The translations under genes were made by a program, and so were the position numbers. Positions 36,936 through 49,035 of a stretch of DNA of 64,000 bases are shown one piece after another. Origin of the DNA: Acheta domesticus (lineage: Eukaryota > Arthropoda > Insecta > Orthoptera > Gryllidae); the NCBI GenBank assembly GCA_031308135.1, contig JAHLJT010000631.1, positions 266,958,948 to 267,022,947 of the forward strand, in the 5' to 3' direction. Every line of letters starts with the position of its first letter. Positions within the stretch are counted from its first letter, which is position 1. Below the pieces are notes generated by a model. The model did no database searches and had not been told where the DNA came from. It was given only the letters and a program-made list of their open reading frames with translations.

Positions 36936-37460
36936 CTCACGTGTTGTCACCGCAGCTGATGGCACTGACCGGAAGGTCCTAGGGTTCGAGTCCCGACAAT
37001 GGCAGAATTCTCATGTCTAGATAATTTTGTTGAATTTAGCCACTGTCTAGAGGATAATTCCAACGACCGGGTGCTCTGATCGGTTCTTATCCGTGGTTTC
37101 TTCGATCATTACCAAGGGAGTACCCGAGGAGTATTCTAGGACATATGCCACGGATCACGCGCGATCATTCCTTCCCCTTCCTTGTCCTATCCTCACATTG
37201 TCACAAGTTATATGCATTACCACATGTGCCGCGAGACCAGTCCGACTTAGAGCTCATCCAGGGGCGCTTCCCCGCCGCGCCGGTGGGTAATATCTGGATA
37301 AGGGTAAAAATTCCGTAAGCCGATGTGCAGATCTTCGCGAATCTCCAGCGGGCTAAAACCATCGCCACCTCCCGCGGTAAAAAACATGCACTGAACTTAC
37401 GGGACTAATGGCCTTAGCAACTGACTCGTCCGGGATCATCAATCTACCAATCAATCATAA
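36936..37460 (+). mobile_element. tRNA-derived SINE, about 500-bp family, copy a
   Basis: The head carries a B box, GGGTTCGAGTCCC (36982), after CTGATGGCACTGACCGG. A long body follows with GTGGTTTCTTCGATCATTACC, CTTCCTTGTCCTATCCTCAC, a CATGCACTGAACTTACGGGA block and the end CTAATGGCCTTAGCA. Copies b (42110-42606) and c (52440-52965, minus) share these blocks in order. Confidence 0.75.
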
Positions 37461-40400
37461 ACAGATTGCAATGAATCATTTGCAGCATTGCTGCTGCGTC
37501 TGCCGTGTCGCTAATTGGAATGTAATAGAGATCAAATCTTGGCGGTCGCGTACTTTCAACATACATAGACAACAACATACAACATACATACAACGTACAT
37601 AGTTTGGCCGATTTCAACCATTTTCTCGAGAATTCTATTGATTGGATGCTCCTATCAGTAGTTTTCCGTTGCTCCTCCGATCAGTACCTGGTAGATGCAG
37701 GAGCAATGCCTATACAAACCGACCACTGACCGTGCATGACTATTTTTCATCCTGCTTACTTGCACTCGTTTCGTTTTTTTTTCTTCAGAGAATACGTCAT
37801 AAATATAACACCTTTATTAGAGAGATGGAGTTGGCACATTCAATACATATTCCATACCAGTTGTAAAGATTATTCTTCAGTTTTAATTAAGGCAATAATT
37901 TTTCGAAATGTGTGAAATATGAACCCGAGAATAAATTTCGATGTTTGAGCGTTTTACAGATTTGTTATGAATAACAAAACACTACAGAAATAGAATCATT
38001 CTTTATTTAGACAATAGAGACCATGTATCCTCTCAGTCGAGGACGCCAACTCCCCAATTATTATAATTCTACAAAGGACTGATCATTTAATTGGCTGGCC
38101 AATTTAAAGTAACCGTAAATCACACGAAAGCAACGCGAAATACTTAGTCTACTTTATTCTGAGGTGCATTGAATCGTAAAAATTTGTTAGAAGAAAGTGA
38201 AATCACGGCGCTTTTAATATTGTTTAATCCTGTTCCTTTCTAATAAGCATTCAGATTAGTAATTTTAACCGTAAATTATACACGAACGGTCGCACATTTC
38301 TTTTTGCATTACGAAGGCAGAGAATTAGCTTCGAATCCTTTGACTAAGACGTATTATTAATCTGCAAAGAAATAATCACAGCTTTGTTTTCTTTCACTGC
38401 TGCTGCGTGAGCAACATCACAGGATTGAATTAATTGAATGCTGCCTCGCAGATTAAACTGCGTGGCACGGGAAACAAAATAAAGAATATGGTAATTAAGG
38501 ACCTTACTGCGGCTTCGTTGAAGTTCCATCAGCGAAGTCAACAAAGTGAAGGTTGAGAAGGAAAACCCAGGCTGAGAGAAATTAAGAGAGAATGCGTAAG
38601 TCCCAAAGGGATACGTTGCTGTTGTAATGAAACCGAGTAGTCTTCACATGTGGTCTCAGTACTTTGTTTCCTTGCGAAACTCCACTATGCATACGACGAG
38701 TCGTCACAGCGGCACGAAATTGGAATATTGTATATAGTGTAATGACGGATTATATGTAAAATATATGCTGTCACTTTCGGCTTGTCTAGTGTTTTAAACT
38801 TAATTGTGCATGAAGTTTGCTCTCCTGGAGAAAATAAATTTGTTTCCGCTGACTCATTCAATTTGTCTGGACATCCGGGAAGTTAATAAAATTAAAGAAT
38901 TAAAAAGTTTAATAATAAAACGTCACAACCAATAAAGTCATAACCAATAATTGTTTAGCGGCAGGTAAATGAAATATATTGTAAAACACGCCAGTTCGTA
39001 TTTTGTGTGAGAAGTGAAAGGTAAACAGTATTTCTTTTTAAATGTAGTGGGTGAGTAATTTGTGTTTCCTGTGACATAAAATGTTACACATTTACTCGAA
39101 CAGTTTCCCACTTCGTTTTGTTTTCAATGAAAACAACACTTTATTGATGCAAATAAAAATGTTTGAATTGAAGTATTAGTGAATAACATCAATAGTACCA
39201 TGTAAATAAGGTTCTAATACATACTATAGAAGCAATAATTATAATTCCTGATCAACTCAGTGGAATCTAGATATTGTTTTGCACTCATTTTTAACTTTTG
39301 TTTTCTTGCTATGAACTTCTAGTAACACCTCTATTCCAGGGATTCGTAAATTGTAATACTTGGTTCGTAAGTTGTAAATTAGTTTTGTAAGGTGCTATTA
39401 GTAGCCTGTCAGACACGTACAATTCTTTTTGATGTCAAGTTATTTTGTATGATGTGTTTGTAATTGAAGGCGAGGTATTTTTTCATATCACTTAACAAAA
39501 TTTCTTTTAGATTTTTCTTCTGCGTTTGGAACACAACTGAAGAATGATAGATTTTGATTCAAACAGTAATAATGTGAAACTAAAGTATTGGAAGAGCACG
39601 CAGCTGCTCGGAATAAAGCCATGGTTCTATATGTAACACCAGGAATTTCTGCCATGCTCCCATAAATGCATGAGAAATTTGAACCGCATTCTCGATGAGA
39701 AGGCATCGGTACGAGTCGTTCATACACGTTGATGAACAATACCAGTATACACTCATTCAGAAAGCTTGCGTAATTGAATTAGTTCAATCAGTGAAAGTAA
39801 CACTGGTCGTGCAAGCATATTCGTAATAACTTGAATGTGTAATGACAAAGGAATCACTGACGTAATTCAAACAGAGTGACAGACATTTGAGATGAAATAT
39901 TAACAACTCAATTATTTGATTCACTAGTGACCAATCCTTTCAGCGTTCGTCTCTTGATTTATTGATGGCTGATTATGCGGTGTAGATAAACTTCGTCATA
40001 CGAATCTTTTAAAGATGTTCGTAGTTTTCAGATCAATAGAAAGTTACTCCGTTGCGTGCGTGAGGAATAAGAAAAGTGAAAATGTGATTTAACTTATGAT
40101 TACGACATTATTATCACACATTAAAATCTATTGTGAAATAAACAATACTATTGGTACAGCACACCAAGTACCGCATGTTGTCAGCTATTAGTTAAATAAA
40201 AACTAAACATTATTAATGATATAATTGCTATTGCTATTTAGATTTGAATTAACATATTATTAATCATTATTAATGTTGATACTAAAATGTGAATAGAGGG
40301 AGACTATCCTTTAAACAAATACTACTTGAAATATTACTTTATCAAATAATTGATTGAAATGGTCTCAAAGTAATATTACGTGAATTTTAGAATTTGTTAT

Positions 40401-40865
40401 TCAGGATTTATTAACATTCAGGAACAAAAAATACACAGTACACAATATATTACATACTGAGAGATACGTGTGTAAACAATGTATGTCAATTCTGTTAGAA
40501 ATCGCACCTTAACCTTTATTGTCCTCATTAATAAAACGTCGTGCTTTGACGAATCTGGAATTTAGTCAAAATGATAATTTATTAAGCTTAGTTATAACAT
40601 TTTTATCGGCATTATAATGTTTCGTGTTATAATTCTATAAGTGACGACAACAACATAAACCTTTTACTGTCATTAATTTATTGACTTATGTTTTGACATT
40701 CTTTCGACTTGTCTGATAAATTTGTTTGAGATTTATATTTGTTATTGCGATGAACTTCATATGTTAATCAATCTTAGTGGTTTATATCCTCAATGGTTTT
40801 CAATGTATCAAGTCGATAAGATCTCATCGTACATCTGTTGATCTAACGAGACCTGCGCCCTCATC
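37461..40865. other. AT-rich stretch, no gene recognised
   Basis: Short frames only; nothing splice-bounded or domain-like. Small ACAACATAC direct repeats are present at about 37570-37595. Confidence 0.4.
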
Positions 40866-40879
40866 AACATAATGTAACC

Positions 40880-41870
40880 CCCCCCAAAGGAAGGTCGTCC
40901 AGGGACGTTCAAATGCCCATCAAACAAGTGGCAACGGCCGACCGCGTCTGCGGACATGTGCGTAACGCAGCCCGACCATTACACGGCCGTCCCTCCCAGC
41001 GGGCGCGGGCGCCGGGACCGAGAGTTGACGAATCACTGTGGCGCGCGGCGCAACAACGCAGCACAACGGCACGCGGCCTTCCCACCGCGCCCGCGACCCC
41101 AGCCACCCTCGCGCACCTCGACACACGCCCATCCTCATCCCCCTCCCGACTGTGTTCTCACGCACCTCGTTGTCCCCCTCCTCATTGACCTCCTCGTTCG
41201 CCCGCTCGTCCGCCCGCTCGTCCGCCCACACGTCCACCCACACGTCCGCCCACGCGCCCGCCCACGCACCCACCCACTCGTCTGCCCACGCGTCCGTCTA
41301 ACCCCCCTTTTCCTCAGTCCTATCTCAGCCTTTATCTCTCTCTCATCTCCCCCATCCACCACCTCATCTTTTCAGTTCCTTCGCACAGCTCCTCCACCCT
41401 ACCCTCTCTGTCACCCATCCCCATTCCTTCCCCACCGCTAGTCCTCTTCCCTGTCTCCTCACTCCACCTCTTGGTACTCTCCTCCTGGCGTCTTCTTACC
41501 GTTCCGTATCTCCTTCCACGTAATTGGCGCTGCCATGCCAACCCTCGGTTTTACCAGCTCCCGCAAACACTCCCACCCACAGGGCTGCCCCGGACTCCGC
41601 CTTCCACGCCCCTGTCCCGCCCGCCCTTCCACCTCCACCGCCTCATATGACGGCACGTGGACACGCGCCGGCCCCCCTCGCCCCCCCCCAGGTGAGAGGT
41701 CGCGCGGCTCCGCAGCGCCGCGGAGCGGTGCGCGGGGAACCCGACAACTTCACGCGCGAGTGGACCGCGCGCGGCGCGGCGACGGGGAGCTCTCCATTAA
41801 TTACCCGACGCGGCCCCTCCCCGCCATCACCCCACGCTCCCGCCCGCATCTACGTTCCCCCTCGCCCCAC
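40880..41870. other. GC-rich region with a C-rich minisatellite-like tract
   Basis: The core at 41190-41300 is an imperfect CGTCCGCCCACA/CGCCCGCTCGTC 12-bp pattern. Flanking parts are pyrimidine-rich (41300-41520) and CpG-rich (41570-41860). Several overlapping frames exist in both directions. None shows a known domain, and I treat them as composition effects. The CpG-rich end could be a promoter island. Confidence 0.45.
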
Positions 41871-41875
41871 ATCAT

Positions 41876-42023
41876 AAATTCAAATCGCCGGTTTCGTCGC
41901 CTCAGTAATACCTTCTTTCCGACAGTTGGTGAAAGGAATGTAACAAAATTTGCGTGGTCAGACGGAAGAGCAGGCCTCATGGCCTGAGTCTCGCCACGTA
42001 AAATGAGGCAATTCAATTCAATA
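41876..42023 (+). mobile_element. 3' half of the TTCAA-tailed SINE family
   Basis: It matches 50327-50475 closely: AAATTCAAATCGCC, TTTCGTCGCC-TCAGTAATACC, GGAAGAGCAGG-CCTCATGGCC and GAGTCTCGCCACGTAAA, ending AATTCAATTCAA. The tRNA-like head is missing. Confidence 0.85.
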
Positions 42024-42109
42024 CATCTGCCCCGCCTTCCACCTCCGCCCCCCTGACGCCCTTCATGCAGCCCCCCCACCCCCACGCTGTCCCACCGACT
42101 GAGGTGGTT

Positions 42110-42606
42110 CATTGTCAGTGTTTTGCAGAGAGTCTGACCTCCATACTTTAGGGTACGAGTCCTCACGGTGGTTGATTTTCCCCACCGGCTAGGTTAGGCC
42201 GAATTCAACCGTTGTTTGGAGAAGAACTCTAGCAGCTCTGAACAATAATTTTCTGTGATCTCCAATCAATACCAGGCGAATACCGTGATAGTACCTTAAG
42301 AATGGTTCTGCGCGATCTTTCCTTCCACATTGTTGCATCTACCTCTCCCCTTTCACATACACTTCCAATGCCTGCTCTACACTGCCACACATGTCGGTAG
42401 ATCAGTTGGGAAAGTAGAACTTGGCGGTGCTCCGCTGGTGGAGAGCCTACAGGGGGAATACACTGCAAGCTAACTTGTAGGATGGCGCCGGATCTGACTA
42501 CCCAAAGGGTAGGTGCATCGCCACTCCCCCTGTAAAATATTCTCTACACTAATAGACTAATGACCGTAGCAGTTGCCGTGCCTCGATTCACCAATTAGTC
42601 AATCAG
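42110..42606 (+). mobile_element. tRNA-derived SINE, about 500-bp family, copy b
   Basis: It has a degraded B box GGGTACGAGTCC (about 42149), GGCCGAATTCAACCGTTGTT, ATCAATACCAGGCGAATACC, CTTCCACATTGTTGC and the end CTAATGACCGTAGCAGTTGCC. It shares the order of blocks with copies a and c, plus a GGTAGGTGCATCGCCACTCCC 3' section. Confidence 0.75.
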
Positions 42607-43981
42607 CCAGAGATGTGCTGCAGAATGGCTGTCGTGAAAATGTGTCTGTGTGTGTGAACGCCCTGAAGTTACGAGTTCTAGAAGTCGCTCTAATACTCAG
42701 CCTAGCGCTTTACTTTTTACACGAACTAACTTCAGAAATATAATATTTAGTATGAGTAGAATTAATTTTTTTTATAGAAATGGACACTGCTGAAAAAATT
42801 TACAGGATGTTAACCCCATAGGCGTCGCTGTAATATTCGATAAGGTAACTGATGATATATGCACATCGGTTTGGTTCCGCTACTGACTTCAAATATATTT
42901 TCCGAGCCTAGATCATATATTAATACATGCGTAAGTTTTACCTCACCATTTGCGGGGAGGATTAATTATTTTTGAAGCTCTGTAACGTATTGCAAAACCG
43001 GCTTCTGGAATACTTATCGTGACATTCGTAGTTTCACATCTTGAAGAAGCTGTTTCTGCTAGAAAGATATGTTTGGGCAGGAGTGTAATGTTATCTGTAG
43101 TCATGTTACAAAACTAAGGGAAGTGGTTAGGGGACTATGAATTTCTTCTGAGATGAAACTCACCTATAAGATCGCTGTGCATTGTTATGCAGGCGACGCG
43201 GACTGCTCGTAAACTTTGAGTAGAACTCGAACTCTCGCAAACTTGTGTTCGAGGACCTTCGCACTGAATGACCCTGGTGATCTGGTCAGGAGGGACGAAT
43301 TCATGAGAAAAGATTTCTCGTGAATCGAAATTCCGGTGACATTTCGCATTGTTGCATTGACTTGTAACCCGTTAACTGGCACAGAATAGTCCGCCAAGGT
43401 AGTCATGACCATGTGTTGACACACGAACACCATAGAAACACTGCTTCGCCTTTAACCATTCATATACATACTTTTTGTATCGTTTCGTAAGTTGTCTCCT
43501 TTTTAATGGTTTTAAGCCCGATTCTAAAGTGCGAATTACGCATGTTCCACATGACAAGGAATTAAAACAATAATGGATATCACAGGTACACAATACGTTT
43601 TTTCGTAGCACAAATATACGAAACAGAATATGCGAATGAAGTACTTTAGTTGTGTGGTTATCCGAGAAATTTTGCTACTTTCTCGTAAAATAATCCGTCA
43701 CAAAACTTACTGAATCGGTCTTAAAAACTATAACATAGTCTTTAACGTGTGCACGACTGTGCACGACATTTTTTCTCTGAATATATATTTTGTCAGTTTC
43801 CTAATGAAATACGTGTTCTTGTTTCGTAACATAATAGTGTTTCTGATTGTAATAAAAGTACAAGCAATAAAACAAAGTAAAATCTCAGTTTTCGAAAAAG
43901 AAACACACTCCAGCACCTACACGGCAGACCGATTAATGTAATAATAAAATAAAGTGTAAAATGAGTCTGTTGTAGATAAAA
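42607..43981. other. Stretch with no supported gene
   Basis: A minus-strand frame at 43185-43433 looks mildly coding-like in composition but has no domain that I know, no splice context and no family support. The rest is AT-rich. Confidence 0.35.
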
Positions 43982-44081
43982 NNNNNNNNNNNNNNNNNNN
44001 NNNNNNNNNNNNNNNNNNNNNNNNNNNNNNNNNNNNNNNNNNNNNNNNNNNNNNNNNNNNNNNNNNNNNNNNNNNNNNNNN
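43982..44081. other. Assembly gap, 100 N
   Basis: Exactly 100 N bases. It lies downstream of lectin gene B, where that gene's terminal exon would be expected. Confidence 0.98.
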
Positions 44082-44329
44082 TTTGAGTTTTCTCATATTT
44101 CAATAAAAAATCGCGCAAAAGCTATTAATTTTTTAATAAAATGGTTGGATATCAATCAAATTATATCTTAAATGATATCCTCTTTGGAAGATTATTTGGG
44201 AGAAAGATTTCAATCAAAACAAAAATCTCTATCTTCATAACTCAGTTGTAGGAAGAAACCGAAAAAACTTGAACGTTCCCGAAATTTCAGATATTTCAAA
44301 CAAAGTGGCACCTACCTCTGATTCGTAAG

Positions 44330-44645
44330 CGTTCTTTACATACTTCGAGGCAAGTTTAACAACCTCGTAAACCGACCCCCTCCCGACGTTGAAGGGCGGC
44401 CACCCGATTGGACGGCTGTTTCAGCCAATCGTATTCGGCCCCCACCAATATATAAACCCGAACGCTGACCATCCCGGCGCTTCCAGTCCCTGAGGAAGAC
44501 CACGACAAGATGGTCGAAACGTCGGCAACACAGCCTTCGACGCGGCGTCTCCCAGACAGCCAAGATCATCCACATGACTCGGCCGCGGAAGCCTAGACTT
44601 TATGTAATATCGATTCAATTAAAAACCCTTCGTAGGGTTTAGCTG
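44330..44645 (+). mobile_element. Penelope-like terminal region with TATA box and hammerhead-like core
   Basis: AGCCAATCG (44434) and a TATA box, AATATATAAACCC (44447), precede CTGAGGAAGACCACGACAAG at 44490, followed by TGGTC and GAAACGTCGGCAACA. The last block, with GAAACGTYGGCAA after a short stem, is common in the terminal repeats of Penelope-like elements of animals. The arrangement (CCAAT-like box, TATA, then the structured motif) suggests a promoter-bearing terminal repeat without its coding part. Confidence 0.5.
44490..44519 (+). ncRNA. Hammerhead-ribozyme-like core
   Basis: CTGAGGA, one unpaired A, stem II GACCA/TGGTC (44498-44502 and 44511-44515), then GAAA (44516-44519). After it, CGTCG (44520) can pair with CGACG (44537) as a stem III. 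The extra base between CTGANGA and stem II departs from the strict hammerhead consensus. Confidence 0.4.
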
Positions 44646-46236
44646 TAAGCGATCTCTACAGACATGCAAATAGACCGACCGGCACAGCATTTTGCACTTT
44701 CACTGACGTCAGGAGCTGCGCGCGGGCAACTCGAGTGCAAATGAGAAAAGCGATGAAGAGTGGGGATGAGACCCAATCTAGGAGTGGGGACCACCAATCA
44801 GAATTCGCAATTCGAAAGATAGCGCGTAAATTTAAAGAGCAATCGCAAGAACATGACGGTCATATTCAGTTCAAGTAATATTGTCTTTGTATTATATTGC
44901 AAATATTTGATGTCGGTATACGACAGGGCTAAATATGAAACTACACGAATTATACATAATAGATTTGGACACAAAGTATTATAATTGCTTGTAGGGCTTA
45001 TAATGTAATTCCCTTTGATACGATGTGATTGCTACGATGTAGTGTTGTGCTAAACAAAATTATGATACTGATTTTTTTATTTGATGATGACACCAATAAA
45101 GTATTTTTTCATTAATTATGTTTATTGAATTAAACCTTCTATTAAAGCAAAAAATATTGTTCTTGAAAAAATCATGATAATTTTCTTCTCTAATTTCTGA
45201 CAAGAATGTAGAGTCGCTACGACATCGTAAACTAATATAAAGCCCTTTGCATTATATTTAACAATACCCATGATAATCTTATGATTGTCCGTAACATTTC
45301 ACAGAGGTTTTCTTGTTAATCTTTTATTCAGTTTCATAATGGGGGAAAATGCTCACAAATATGCTGTTTAAACATTACCTTCTTGGAATTGCAACATTAC
45401 ACTATTTTATGTCAATCTGGATGTGAGAGATTGTTCTCATGATTTTCTTCATTTTGCTATGATTTGGAGATTATAACATTACTGATGAACAATCAATTAT
45501 TAAATTGCAATTTTTTGTTAGTTATAATTAAATAATATTTTTTCTTATTTGTAACATATATTTTAAAGCTACTGATTAAGAGTCACAATGAGCATGTTAT
45601 TTTCTTTAAAAAATTAGAAAATGAAAATAAATTCTTTTCCCCACACGTCATATACAGTTTTTACTGTTTTTTGACAAAATAAATAAATAAATAAATAAAC
45701 ATACAGTAGTGGATACAAAGGTGGATATACAGTAGTGCACTGAACGTAAACAGTGGATTATGGCCCTTGTAACTTGAAATATTAGACGTAATCCATTTAA
45801 ACAAGTGGGCATACATTTTTGCAGCATGGATCATTGTATTAGACGCCCAGGCATTCAATCTACTCGCCGCGTCGTGTGCTACGTCAGATTTCTCCTCTCT
45901 CCCGCAAAAGCTTCCTACTCCCACTACTTGCTCTTTCGGTGCTGCCGCGGGCAGACAATAAGCTCACAAGCACACAACGCCCGCGGGAGCAGGCGTTGTG
46001 AAGGTCTGAAATAGACGTTCCCGTCAACAATTATTCGGTATCAAAGACTACAACACATGGATTCTGATTACAGAATGAGATAGAGGAAGTATTTGCTTCG
46101 CATACGGACATGAATTATTTACCTTACCGATCAAGGACCTTTAATACGAATTTGCCTGGTAAAAAATTCAATTTTTTGTTGCATTAATACATAACGTTCT
46201 CTGTACAACGCATATGTGGTACGCGTAATATCAAAC
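44646..46236. other. AT-rich stretch downstream of lectin gene B
   Basis: I looked here on the minus strand for the terminal lectin exon that should follow exon 4 of gene B and did not find it. A (TAAA)n tract lies at about 45678-45700. A GC-richer part at 45860-46015 has no recognised feature. Confidence 0.4.
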
Positions 46237-46505
46237 CTGTCACAGTGACGTTATTTTCCCTCTTCCACGAGGTCCGACGCGCCGTACCAGGCGAGGTTCT
46301 TAGCCCTTGAGCCGGAACGCGAAGTTGAAGTGCGTGGCGAGCAAAGAGCGCCTCCTGCTGCGAGTTGGCGAAGGCGAGGGTGGCGCCGTCCCTGGCGCAC
46401 GCGTCCCGCGCCGCCGTCCACTCGAGTGCGTGCGTGGCCGCGCGGGTAGTAGCCGAAGCCCTCGCGCAGAACGTATCCAGGGGGCCCGCACCAATGCCGT
46501 GGTAC
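46237..46505 (-). pseudogene. C-type lectin gene B, exon 4 (N-terminal half of the lectin fold), frame-disrupted
   Basis: Bounded by an acceptor GGCCTTGGCAG| at 46506 and a donor GACAG|GTTTGA at 46236. The translation begins as in gene A (GYVLREGFGYY). After a one-base insertion the frame is lost, and DACARDGATLAFANSQQEA is readable only in another frame. It returns at the end as KNLAWYGASDLVEEG. Relative to gene A there are indels near 46485 (two bases missing), 46445, 46340, 46310 and 46252, several in short homopolymer runs. Length is 269 nt, against 270 expected for phase 1 to phase 1. It is either a decayed copy or a poorly polished real exon. Confidence 0.75.
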
Positions 46506-46591
46506 CTGCCAAGGCCAAGCAGCAACTGGTGGCGCTCTGCACCAGCCCGCGCGCAGGGCTAGGGGGGGGGAGGGCAGGCAGGCAGGCTCAC

Positions 46592-46697
46592 CCGTGAGGC
46601 CGAACGTGAGCACTTTGCTGCGGGCGGAGGCGCCGCAGGAGGAGGGCGCAGGTCCACGTTCAGCTGCCACGCCCCTCCGCTGCCTGCTCAGTTTCCC
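46592..46697 (-). pseudogene. C-type lectin gene B, exon 3, three one-base deletions
   Basis: The acceptor is TTTGTCAG|GGGAAACTGAG, the donor CTCACGG|GTGAGCC. It is 106 nt against 109 nt in the copies at 55.1 and 63.7 kb. The three missing bases shift the frame and then restore it, so the end SSCGASARSKVLTFGLTG is preserved while the middle (normally EQAAEAAWQL-VDLRP) is altered. The intron to exon 4 is 86 nt. Confidence 0.75.
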
Positions 46698-47159
46698 CTG
46701 ACAAACAGGACACGCAGAGTGGGGGGAAGGAAATCTTGAACCCACTTCAGAAAGATGAGATTAAGCAATTAGCTGTTTTAATGTTAATTTAGTAATTACT
46801 TTCTCAAATATACCGCTATTTAAATGTTTCTTATAATTTTATTTTAAATATAAATTATAGAAAGTTGAATTGTTCATATTAAGTCATTATAAGATTTATT
46901 CCGTTTCGAATTTTATTTTGCGGAGGAAAAAAAATTGAAAGTACAAAGTTTCGCGTACCAATTCGCAATCCAAATATCAGAAAACAATGAAGAATACAAC
47001 AAAATACATTTTTAAAGCTAAGAGGTGAGAAAAAAAATCACAAGAAATAGAAGGGAGGCAGTTTCAAGACTAGAATAACAATTTTGTTTGAAAAAATGTT
47101 TTAAAATATGACCTCGGCCACAAAGAATATTAAATTATTAAAAGTTATCATATTTACAC

Positions 47160-49035
47160 ATTAGTCTAGCCCCGACAGTCGAACAGGTTGGTTCGCAGCG
47201 TTCCGTTGCCAGTCGAATGTACTCGCGCCGGTATCGACCAGTTCAGTGCCAGTATTGGCCAATTTAGCCCCATATCGCTCAGTTCAGTGCCGGCTCAGTG
47301 CTCGTGTTTCAAGCGTTCTTCCGACATGTGTTCTGGTTTTATGTTAAAAGTGTTAAATAGTTGATCGCTTGCCTCGGAATTTATGTTTCCAAAACATTAC
47401 CCACTATGAATTTTTCAAATAGCGATCTATAAAAGAGGCAAGTTATAGAAATGCCTACTAAACATTAAACATCACAATCTCCCACGCCGTTAATAATTTT
47501 GTTCCTGAAGACATGTGCTCAACGGAAGATGAGGACCCGCAAATATTTCATTCACAGATGCACCAGGAGCAGTTTCAAAAACAACAATTCTAACTATTCC
47601 AGGAGTGGCAAAGTACGATAATCTCAGATAGTGTCACTAAGGTGTTCTTCGCAGTTTCCATTCTAGCAGGGGTTCTAAAGTGGCCTCCGGAACGTAACCT
47701 ACAACAACAATCAGCCGAAAGCAATGACATCAGCCACGGCGGAACCTTTCAATCCCGACCAACGCAGTTGTTCTTAGGATCCACCCAGCCACCTCCATCA
47801 AAAAAATGTGAGTAAAGATGTGAATGCTGATGAAATGGAATACATTCCAAGAAAAGAAAGCGTAATGGTTATTCGTCAATAGAAGCCAATTTGTGCCTGT
47901 GTTCCGGCACTACTGTGTGTAATGCATTTTCGTCATTAGAAGATTTATATGAAAATGAAACATTAAAAGATAAGGCAAATATCAGTTATCACCAATATTT
48001 CTGCGAAATATTAAGAATATACCGAAATTAATGGAAGTTGTGAAACAACACTGGCATAAAAGGATTTACATATAAAATGTATAGTTACTATTGTAAATGT
48101 AATACCATAGACAATTACCATACCATAGATAATTGAAAGCATACAGGAACACAATTAAAGCACTGGACGAAAAAGAAGTGGAAACCACACATTTAATCAA
48201 AAGACAACCGAGAAACCGATCATCCCGTGTAGTACATTCGTCTCTCTCAACACCCATCAGTGAACGAAGAATCAATCATAAACTTAAATCTAGAAGGCCA
48301 TCTGCCCATAACATACGTAAGTACATTGGGAACCAAAAGGTCTCTCTTTTTGTCTTTTATAGATTTAGGACCACGAGAAAACAACAAAGACAGAAAATTA
48401 AGAAACTTTCGAATGAATGCAATCATTAAATTTGAAAAAAAAACATGAAACGAAAACCAGTTCACTGCCATCGGTGCCAAGAATACGGTCATACGAGAAC
48501 CTAAAAAAGGCAACGCGTAAACGAGTAAAATGCGAGGACGATCATTTAACAAATAAATGTCGAAAAGATAAATCGCAGCCGGCTACCTGTGCACTGTGCT
48601 CACGAAACTATAAGCTACAATACAAACTATTCAGTTACAATAACTGTCCAGTTCACCAGAATATATAAATAAACGAAAGAAAAATAAAAAATGAATATCG
48701 ATTGAAAACCACCAAAAAGTCCTGATGCCACAGAATAATTTCCTCTCCTTCCTTCTCCCTCTGCTCACACACTACATTTTTTCAATTCATAAAATTCCCC
48801 AAACTTGAACTCCACCCATTCCATAAAAAATACTATTTATTGCCAACATACACGCATATCCAGTTATCTGTCTCAAGAGCACCACATAATCTATTTTTAA
48901 ACCCATCCCAAAAAGGCCTGTGACAAGTAATTGAAGAATTATTTCCAAAGATTTGAATAGATCCTAAAACAGCAATCAGAACAAATAGGAACACAGATAA
49001 ATCTGTTAACGATATTAATATCCAAAATACTAATA
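47160..49035 (+). pseudogene. Jockey-type LINE, 5' UTR and ORF1 (gag) remnant
   Basis: A GTTCAGTGCC-repeat 5' region (47240-47300) precedes a broken ORF1. Fragments in order: RVVHSSLSTPI (48225); TLGTKRSLFLSFIDLGPREN with KDRKLRNFRMNAIIKFEKK (48320-48440), matching the 'xTKxPLPLFFVDLEPxxNNKxIyxIkxLqNaivkfE' region just before the zinc knuckles; PVHCHRCQEYGHTR (48458) and CALCSRNYK (48593), the CCHC knuckles; and NYFQRFE-IL...INLLTILISKILI (48945-49030), the gag C-terminus. Many frameshifts and stops are present. It lies inside intron 2 of lectin gene B, in the opposite orientation. No clear pol follows. Confidence 0.75.

Noticed and set aside
40909..41987. Many overlapping Pro/Arg/His-rich frames
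   Set aside because: GC-rich simple sequence; no frame is supported over the others by motif, splice site or start context.
43185..43433. Minus-strand frame with NATMRNVTGI, vaguely like the lectin exon 2 pattern
   Set aside because: The Cys, signal-peptide core and matching splice phases of exon 2 are absent; similarity is a few residues only.
46251..46745. 164-codon minus-strand frame across lectin exons 3 and 4
   Set aside because: It reads through the short intron and out-of-frame exon parts; the splice sites and paralogues show the real exon limits.
48133..48668. Host gene with zinc knuckles
   Set aside because: The frames are broken and match the gag order of Jockey-type LINEs.
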